A DNA stretch of 64,000 nucleotides from positions 87,001-151,000 of the forward strand of contig JAFEUB010001040.1 in the NCBI GenBank assembly GCA_024529925.1, given 5' to 3'. The translations under genes and the position numbers were made by a program. Shown in pieces: positions 57,457 through 64,000 of this stretch (its first letter is position 1; each line of letters starts with the position of its first letter). This stretch comes from Ophthalmolycus amberensis (Eukaryota; Chordata; Actinopteri; Perciformes; Zoarcidae). The notes under the pieces are model-generated. The model worked only from the letters and a program-made list of their open reading frames with translations, did no database searches and was not told the DNA's origin.

Positions 57457-58199
57457 GTCATTTGGATGTTGCCTTGATGTTGTTCATCAGTATCTGAAAC
57501 GAGATGTGCAGAAAAACAAGAGCAACTCCTGAATGCAGCCGTTTGGCCGTGACGTTCACTAATGTGATTAAGATGAGAAATGTATTTAATGAATGAAATG
57601 AGCACTTAAGCCATTTTTCCGTGTGTGTGTGTTTTTGCATGTTTGTGTGAGGGTTAAGAGACAAGTCTTGGGGACCAAAACCGTCCCCTGTAGCCACTGG
57701 TAGAGGGAGGTAATCACAGCACTGCAGGACCCTTGACATCCAAAGATAATGCACATGTAAAGTATAAACCATGGTGCAGCGCTCAATACTCCCCATAAAG
57801 CAAGTCTTTAATGGAATTAACAACTTACTGACAGTTTCACTTTTCTTGGCAATGTATCAGTAGTGGAGCTCAATGGGATCAGTAAATGTATCTTCAGCTA
57901 ACCTGAAGAATAACTTAATACCATGTTCTGCATATTGGCATAGTGATGGTGCTAGAGGAAAGGTCACATGGAATAAAACAATACATGCCACCATGTCTTA
58001 AGCTCACTATGTCAAAAGTAATGTTGAGGTCTCCTGTGACTATGATCTGGTGTGAATAATCATTCGGGACCAGACTGTTCAGGACCAGTCCAATGAGGGG
58101 AAATATTCCAGAGACAATGAGACCAGTTACAGCTGCAGATCTCACTCGGAATCTCTTGCGTGGGAGAGAGCAAGATATTTTGGTGTGTCTTTGAAAATG

Positions 58200-59109
58200 C
58201 TCCATCGCAGGATTGGCCTGTGGGGATTAACACTCTGCTGCCCATTGCAACCTGCGCAATCTTGGGATTTTCTTTGATCGATCCATGTCGTTTGACCCTC
58301 ATGTTAAGCAGCTGTCCAGGTCATGTTTCTTCCATCTAAGAAATATCAGTAAACTGAGATCTGTAGTATCAACACCTGAATTAGAAATGATCATACACAC
58401 ATTTATCTCTTCACGCATTGACTACTGCAACTCACTTTTCACATCACTCAGTGTATCTGCTCTTAACCGCCTGCAGGTCATCCAAAACGCTGCCGCCAGA
58501 TTACTCACCAGGACAAATCGACGGTCTCACATCACCCCCGTACTCCGATCTCTCCACTGGCTCCCTGTAGCATCTAGGATACACTTTAAATATTCTCACC
58601 ATCACTTACAGAGCACTTCACGGTCAGGCTCCGACTTATGTAGCTGATCTACTTCGCCCCTATTCACCCGCCCGCACTCTCAGGTCAAACGCTCTAGGTC
58701 TTCTGTCAGTCCCACGCACACGATTTAAGACCCGTGGTGACCGAGCCTTTGAGGCAGTGGCCCCGAGGCTCTGGAATGCTCTGCCTGCAACTCTACGCCT
58801 TGCAGATAATGTGAATACTTTTAAGAACCAGCTCAAAACCCACCTGTTTAGGCTGGCGTTTGAGTAAAAGGTAAACCCATGTCCTAGACCTGCTCTTAAA
58901 ATATGTTTTACTTTTTTATTTTATTTTTTATTATTTTTTATTTTATTTTTTATTTTTCTCTGTGTATATAATTTATTGACCCTAGGGTCACATTGTGTTT
59001 TTATGCTTTTAAATGTCTGCTCTGTTAAGCACTTTGTGATACTATTGTCTGTGAAAAGCGCTATATAAATAAAATTCATTCAATTCATTCATTCATTCAT
59101 TCATTCATT
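58200..59109 (+). mobile_element. 5'-truncated L2-type LINE, another family
   Basis: From about 58245: LRNLGIFFDRSMSFDPHVKQ, FFHLRNISKLRSVV, RLQVIQNAAARLLTRTNRRS and HITPVLRSLHWLPVASRIHF. After a frameshift near 58590 it reads SVPRTRFKTRGDRAFEAVAP and LKTHLFRLAFE, stop at 58865. Ends AAAGCGCTATATAAATAAAA with an (ATTC)n tail (59075-59109). Related to, but distinct from, copies A and B. Confidence 0.85.
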
Positions 59110-59190
59110 AAGGTTTGGAATGACAAGAGAATGGAGAAACAGACCTGCGAGTGTGTTTTCTTTTTCTCTTTTTGTGGATTGATTTAGCAG

Positions 59191-59420
59191 CTGGAGAGCG
59201 ATGTGTTTGAACATGTCCTTGATCTCTACTATGCCGCTTTTCTTCACCAGGACACTGAGGGATGGCTGAACCCAGGCAAGGAGATGGACCTCTATGCTCT
59301 ACATAAATGTTCCATCCAGTCAAATCTGTATCAACCTCTCCTTAAGATCAGCCAGAAACCAATTCCCTCTGCAGCTGAGGTGGAGGAAAGCATGAAATGG
59401 GAACAGGACAAACTCTTGTC
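59191..59420 (+). CDS. probable host exon (unidentified gene)
   Basis: Acceptor TGATTTAGCAG followed by an open frame: LESDVFEHVLDLYYAAFLHQ, DTEGWLNPGKEMDLYALHKC, SIQSNLYQPLLKISQKPIPS and AAEVEESMKWEQDKLLS. Strongly protein-like and not TE-like. The 3' border is unresolved; the open frame runs to a stop at 59463-59465. I do not recognise the gene. Confidence 0.5.
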
Positions 59421-59574
59421 CGTTCATGTTTATATCAATATAGTGCCTTTACTTTACATTGTGTAACCCTGGCAGAAAGGAAGAAATGTATCTCTTTAAT
59501 AATAAACACCTAAATACCAGGTAGATGACGGTTGCACAGTTGACTGAAGAGCGCCACAGAAACCTGTTGCAGAT

Positions 59575-59588
59575 GGAGTTCACATTCC
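59575..59588. repeat. 14-bp target duplication, left
   Basis: GGAGTTCACATTCC, repeated perfectly at 62000-62013, flanks the L1 insertion. Confidence 0.9.
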
Positions 59589-59715
59589 TTTTTTTAATTT
59601 AATTTAATTTTTTTTTATTGAAAGACACGAGACAATATTTAGACAATACATAGACATAACAACAAGAGGATGACAAGAACAGTGGGATAAAAGCCAGCAA
59701 ACATCCTATAGTCAG

Positions 59716-59747
<32 letters not shown>

Positions 59748-61999
59748 AGAATGTCCTTGAGCCTTTTGAGATGGAGGGAAAAAAATATAAAAATAATAAT
59801 AATAATTTAAAAAAACAACAAACCAAAAAAATGAAAAATGAAAAACAGGTAAGTATGTGTGCATATGGATGTTCATGTATGCATGTACGTGGGTTTCAAT
59901 TGGTTGTCCGGCAAGAAAAACAAAACAGAAATCAGAAATCAACAATAGTAAACAATACACAAAAAAATATATATATATACCGGTGTATATATACTATACA
60001 AATTTCAATATTAATAGAATGGGTGGTGTCACGTTTGCAGAAACATAGTGAGGGATGACCAGGTGGAGTGGTGTTCTGTTGTATTGTATATGATGGATGA
60101 GGTTAGATTTTCCATTGAAATATATTCTATCATTAAGTTTCTCCAGTGTGCGATGTGTGTATTATTCCTTGATTTCCAGTTCATGAGGATAGTTTTCTTG
60201 GCGATAGTTAGGGCCACAAGGAGTAATTTGCGGTTTGTTTTACTCAGATGTATTGTTGAGATGTCTCCTAGTAAGCACAGTGAAGGGGATAAAGGGACGA
60301 GGCAGCCCAGGAAGACAGACAGTGACTCAGTTATTTCTTCCCAAAAGTGATTAACTGGTGTGCAGTGCCAGGTGGCGTGACCATAGCTATCCGGGCTGTT
60401 TTGAGTGTAATGTGGACAGATATCTGACGTGAATCCCATTTGAAACATTTTTTGCCCGGCGTAATGAATTCTGTGAAGTATTTTATACTGTATTAGTTGT
60501 AAATTGGCATTTTTAGTCATGAAGTAGATGTTATTGCAGATTTGGTTCCAGAAATCAGCATCAGGAGTGATGGACAGGTCTGATTCCCATTTGCTTGATG
60601 GTATGGATGATGTTTTGTCAGACTGATATTACTTTACATATTTTTGAGATTAACTTTTTTGAGGAGGGGATATTAATTCATTCTTAGATTGAGGGGGGCA
60701 GTTCTAGGTTAGTGGCCTTAATGTTAAGTTTGGATTGAACGGATGATTTGAGTTGCAGATATTCCAAAAATTGATTGCTCCTGATGCCGTACTTCTGAAC
60801 CAAGTGGGTGAATGAAACCATGGTGTTATTATTGAAGATGTGTTTCAGATGAGTGATGCCTTTAGCGGACCATGTGTGGAGATTTAGAGTTTTCTTGTGG
60901 CTCAGAATGTCAGGATTGTTCCATGTGGGAGTAAAATTTGAAGGTGAAAAAGTGATGCTTGTGATTTTTTGGAATTTCCAGCAGGCTGTCAGAGTTTCTG
61001 CTATTGTTAGTATATTGAAACATGGATGGCGTTTGATAGATTGGCTGAAAAATGGTAGGTCAGAAATCTGAATGTGCTTAGAAACTGTTGTATATCTAAC
61101 CATGTGTTGTCTGATTGGTTGGGGTGGATCCATTTAAGAATGTATTGAAGTTGATTTGCTAGAGAGTAGTGGAAAAAATGTGGAGCTTCAAGTCCTCCTT
61201 GTGTTTTGGTTTTGGTAGAGTGGCCAGTTTAATTCTTGGTGTCTTATTTTTCCAGTAGAATTGAGTGATGATTGAGTCAAGCGATTTGAACCAGGAGTTA
61301 GTGGGTTGAGATGGTATAATTGTGAATAGGTAATTTATTTTGGGAAGTATTGTCATTTTAACTGTAGCTATTCTGCCCATGAGTGATAATGGTAGGTTCA
61401 TCCAGCGGAGGAGGTCGTCATTTATTGTTTTAAGTAATGGAGTGAAGTTGAGTGTGAACAGCTCTGACAGCCTGGGGGAAATATGTATTCCCAAATACGT
61501 GATGACACCTGTGCAAAAAGGGATAGGTGGTGTATGGGCTGCCCCATCCCAACTGTTACTATCTATTGGAAGGATGGATGATTTACTCCAGTTAATGGAG
61601 TAGTGGGAGATATTAGAGAATGATTCCATGACTTTAATAGTTTCCTGTAGTGATGAGTAGGGGTTTTGTAGGAAGAGCAATATATCGTCTGCATAGAGAC
61701 TGATCTTGTGATGGGTGTTTGAATTCCTTTTATGCAGATGTTCTGACGAATGGCTGCAGCTAACGGTTCAATGAAAATGGTGAAAAGTGAGGGAGAGAGT
61801 GGGCATCCTTGCCTGGTCCCCCTGTGCAGTGTGAAGCTTTGTGAGGTTTGTCCATTAGTGATGACAGTGGCTGACGGTGAAGTATACAGAATTTTAACCC
61901 AGTTAATAAATGATTCCCCAAAGCCAAATCTTTGTAATGTGCTTCTGAGAAATGTCCAGTTTACTCTGTCGAAGGCTTTTTCTGCATCCAAGGAGGCAA
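59589..61999 (-). mobile_element. 5'-truncated L1-type LINE
   Basis: Bounded by a perfect 14-bp duplication, with an A-rich tail on the minus strand (59589-59625, TTAAATTAAATT pattern). RT begins at LASLDAEKAFDRVNWTFLRS, then RGTRQGCPLSPSLFTIFIEP, and after a frameshift ISLYADDILLF (YADD 61684-61695). It continues through YLGIHISPRLSELFTLNFTP and WMNLPLSLMGRIATVKMTIL, typical of the L1 thumb/C-terminal region, and ends with a CCHC-less tail including HIHYAGQKMFQMGF-like sequence near 60.45 kb. (TG)n at 59719-59747. Confidence 0.9.
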
Positions 62000-62013
62000 G
62001 GAGTTCACATTCC

Positions 62014-62196
62014 TGAGTTGGAGCTGCCTCCTGCCCTGTTTGTGGGAGAACTGGCAACACTACCAAGATCAGAGCCAAGCTGTACCATTGCCAGAGACAA
62101 CACCAACATTGAGTGTGTTGATTCTCTGAGAAATGGTGGATCATGGATGATTTATCACACAGACATGTGTAACTTTAAGTTAGAGCTGATATAACT
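62014..62196 (+). other. flank of L1: possible exon cut by the insertion
   Basis: If the L1 and one duplication are removed, the flanks 59521-59588 and 62014 onward join with two open frames: one reads MTVAQLTEERHRNLLQMEF (from 59525), the other PELELPPALFVGELATLPRS through GGSWMIYHTDMCNFKLELI to 62194. Either could be an exon of the gene represented at 59191. Evidence is limited to frame openness. Confidence 0.3.
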
Positions 62197-63390
62197 TAAT
62201 ATTTGTGCTCACTGGTGTTGAGGTTTAAAACAAAGGATGAGAGCCTGCAGGCCGCAGGTACTTTTCTGCTGCGAGCTTCTTACTGCTCACGCGCACCAGA
62301 AAAATGGGCTGGATCCGGTTCAAAATTAAAAACAATATTTAATGTACTACACAAAGTTCACTTACAAACTGAATTAACTATCAATAGTAATGTTCTAGAG
62401 AGCAGAGACCACATACACGCATCTCACTCACAGGTCTGAATTCAGGTACTGAAAAACGAGAGCGGATGTGGTCTGAGGAATTCTCTCCAGAACGTTGTCT
62501 TTTACGCCCTGACAGTCGGAAAGTGTCCGAACTGTCCTAAAACGTGTGAATGATCCTCCGTTGATCAGTGATTGGCTCCATTTGAATCCTGTCCCCTCCC
62601 TCTATCGATCCTTTCTGGCAAACATCCTGAACTCCTACTCTCTGTGACCTGCTGGTCAGTTGTCCGTCCCTTTGCTGCATCTCTGTAAAGCCTCACTCAC
62701 AATGATCTCTTTCTGACCCTCAAAACTATTCATACAGTGTTTTAATACCTTTAGACTATACTTCTATGGTTTAATGCATTCAATGAATAAAATACTGTAA
62801 CATATAATATCCTCTATAAGTAAGAATATTGTAAACATATAATACATTCCACAAGTAAACATATTGTGACTTTTTATTATTGTGACACTTCTACTCACCA
62901 CTAGTGTTATTAAATCCTACTAATGTTGTCAATACTGAAATCCTTCACACTGGTAGAGGATTTCACAGAAAAGCATCACTAAACACTGCAGTTTTTAGGT
63001 TTCCTTGCAGGCACCTCCTCTGTTATTGCATCACTTTCAGCCATAGCAAGCAGCTGTTTTCAGGATAAAAGCACTAAAACTGTAAAATACCCGTCAATCA
63101 TCAAGCAGCAGACAAAGTTATGAAGCCAGATGTTATTCTTGAGAGTTAAAGCCCAAAGCAGAGCTAAAGGTGAGAGTGGATATTGGACTGGCATTCATCA
63201 GGTGAACAGAAATGCCAGTACAGTTGGATAATTATGTTGCTTTTTATAGGTTGAGCCTATAAAGTCATAATAAGTGACAAGTGGCCAGAAAAAGGTTTGA
63301 TTTGCCTGGTTTATACATTCAAATATAGCATAGTTGTAGTGATTTGGTAACCCAACAACCTGCAATCCTGCTCATATTACACATACTTAT
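62197..63390. other. no recognised gene; one LTR-like fragment
   Basis: 62300-62400 (TTACAAACTGAATTAACTAT) resembles 63790-63860 (TTACAAACTGAATCACACTA), suggesting two copies of one repeat. Confidence 0.4.
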
Positions 63391-63394
63391 AACA

Positions 63395-63690
63395 CATACA
63401 TACATGTCTAGAAACCGTAAAGCAACAGTCTGCAGCATTTGGGTGGATCTATTGGCGGAAATGAAATATAACGAGGTATGCAGAATGTTTTCTTCATCTT
63501 TCAATAAGCAGTTTATATCTCCATACGGAGCGGGTCCTCTTCACGGAGCCTGCCGTCATGTTTCTACAGTAGCCCAGAATGGACAAACCACACACTGGCT
63601 CTGGATATGACCATTCACGGTTTTGCGTTGGCTAACGTAGTTCTCCTACACGCTTGGCACATGGGGGAAGTTTCAGTTGGTAGTGTTATG
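63395..63690. repeat. MITE fragment (CTACAGTAGCCCAGAATGG)
   Basis: GCGGGTCCTCTTCACGGAGC, CTACAGTAGCCCAGAATGGA and CCACACTGGCTCTGGAT identify a common fish repeat; partial copy at 24.18-24.27 kb. Confidence 0.6.
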
Positions 63691-64000
63691 TTCAAAATTT
63701 CTCAAACAAAAGGCAAAGAGAAAGCCCCCCCCCCCCCCCCCGATCTGTCAGCAAGATAAGGCCGAATCAGCTGGTTTGAGTTCAAATCAAAAGGAATTTA
63801 ATATACTAACAAAAGCAAATACAGTTACAAACTGAATCACACTATTAGTAGTAAAACAACTATATATATATTTCATGAAATATGAGATCCAATCCGAGCC
63901 ACCCAGCAGCCTGATGTGACTGCTCGGTGGCCCCCAGAAGATCTGAAATCCTCCAGAGTTTCAAACCCTTTTGTCCCCTGGAAAAGTCTCTGACGTGTCT
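63691..64000. other. poly-C run and LTR-like fragment
   Basis: A run of about 16 C at 63726-63741, then the repeat related to 62.3 kb. Nothing coding. Confidence 0.4.

Noticed and set aside
58005..58205. Possible LINE endonuclease island (IIVTGDLNITF) on the minus strand
   Set aside because: A single short motif-like string with no neighbouring endonuclease blocks.
59696..59826. ORFs across the (TG)n/(CA)n run
   Set aside because: Artefacts of the dinucleotide repeat in the L1 3' UTR.
1..64000. CRISPR arrays, bacterial operons or phage genes
   Set aside because: Intron-containing genes, LINE/SINE/DNA-transposon content and lack of Shine-Dalgarno-led gene runs exclude a prokaryotic source.

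Overview
The window looks like nuclear DNA of a bony (teleost) fish, and almost everything recognisable in it is transposable-element (TE) sequence. The evidence is the mix of families: CR1/L2/Rex1-type, I-like and L1-type non-LTR retrotransposons; a 5S-rRNA-derived SINE; PIF/Harbinger, hAT and piggyBac DNA transposons; solo LTR-like pieces; long simple repeats. Introns with GT/AG borders occur throughout. No bacterial operon, CRISPR array, rRNA operon or true tRNA gene was seen.

Layout. 0.4-1.4 kb: 5'-truncated L2-type LINE. 1.5-7.8 kb: a four-level nest in which one SINE-like repeat is split by a solo LTR, which is itself split by hAT/Harbinger material, and by a 3.9-kb Harbinger transposon with an intact Myb-like gene and a broken transposase. 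8.5 kb: 5S-derived SINE. 9.3-10.6 and 19.4-21.0 kb: a duplicated AGT-repeat segment. Between these copies, 11.44-18.79 kb: a candidate 7.35-kb DNA transposon with 12-bp terminal inverted repeats, GC-rich tandem arrays just inside both ends, and an apparently intact six-exon gene for a DUF4806-type protein. 21.5-24.2 kb: decayed LINEs. 25.6-28.7 kb: L2-type LINE split by an LTR-like insertion. 29.0-31.0 kb: hAT element with a perfect 8-bp target duplication. 31.6-33.0 kb: second copy of the first LINE. 33.4-36.5 kb: decayed Harbinger, an unclassified repeat and a hAT transposase. 40.3-41.1 kb: hAT with a TTF-type zinc finger. 43.9-45.2 kb: internally deleted piggyBac. 46-60 kb: short plus-strand exon candidates that may belong to one host gene I cannot name, with MITEs and LINEs between them. 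54.4-56.6 kb: LINE with a long uninterrupted reverse-transcriptase frame. 59.6-62.0 kb: 5'-truncated L1 with a 14-bp target duplication.

How parts work together: in the 3.9-kb Harbinger the plus-strand Myb-like protein (end binding) and minus-strand DDE transposase (catalysis) are convergent and would normally act as a pair. Here only the Myb-like partner is intact. In the 7.35-kb candidate, the DUF4806-type gene is intact but no transposase is visible, so any movement would need help in trans. Exon joins were read by eye from splice motifs and frame continuity. Family names come from recalled domain patterns, not from a search.
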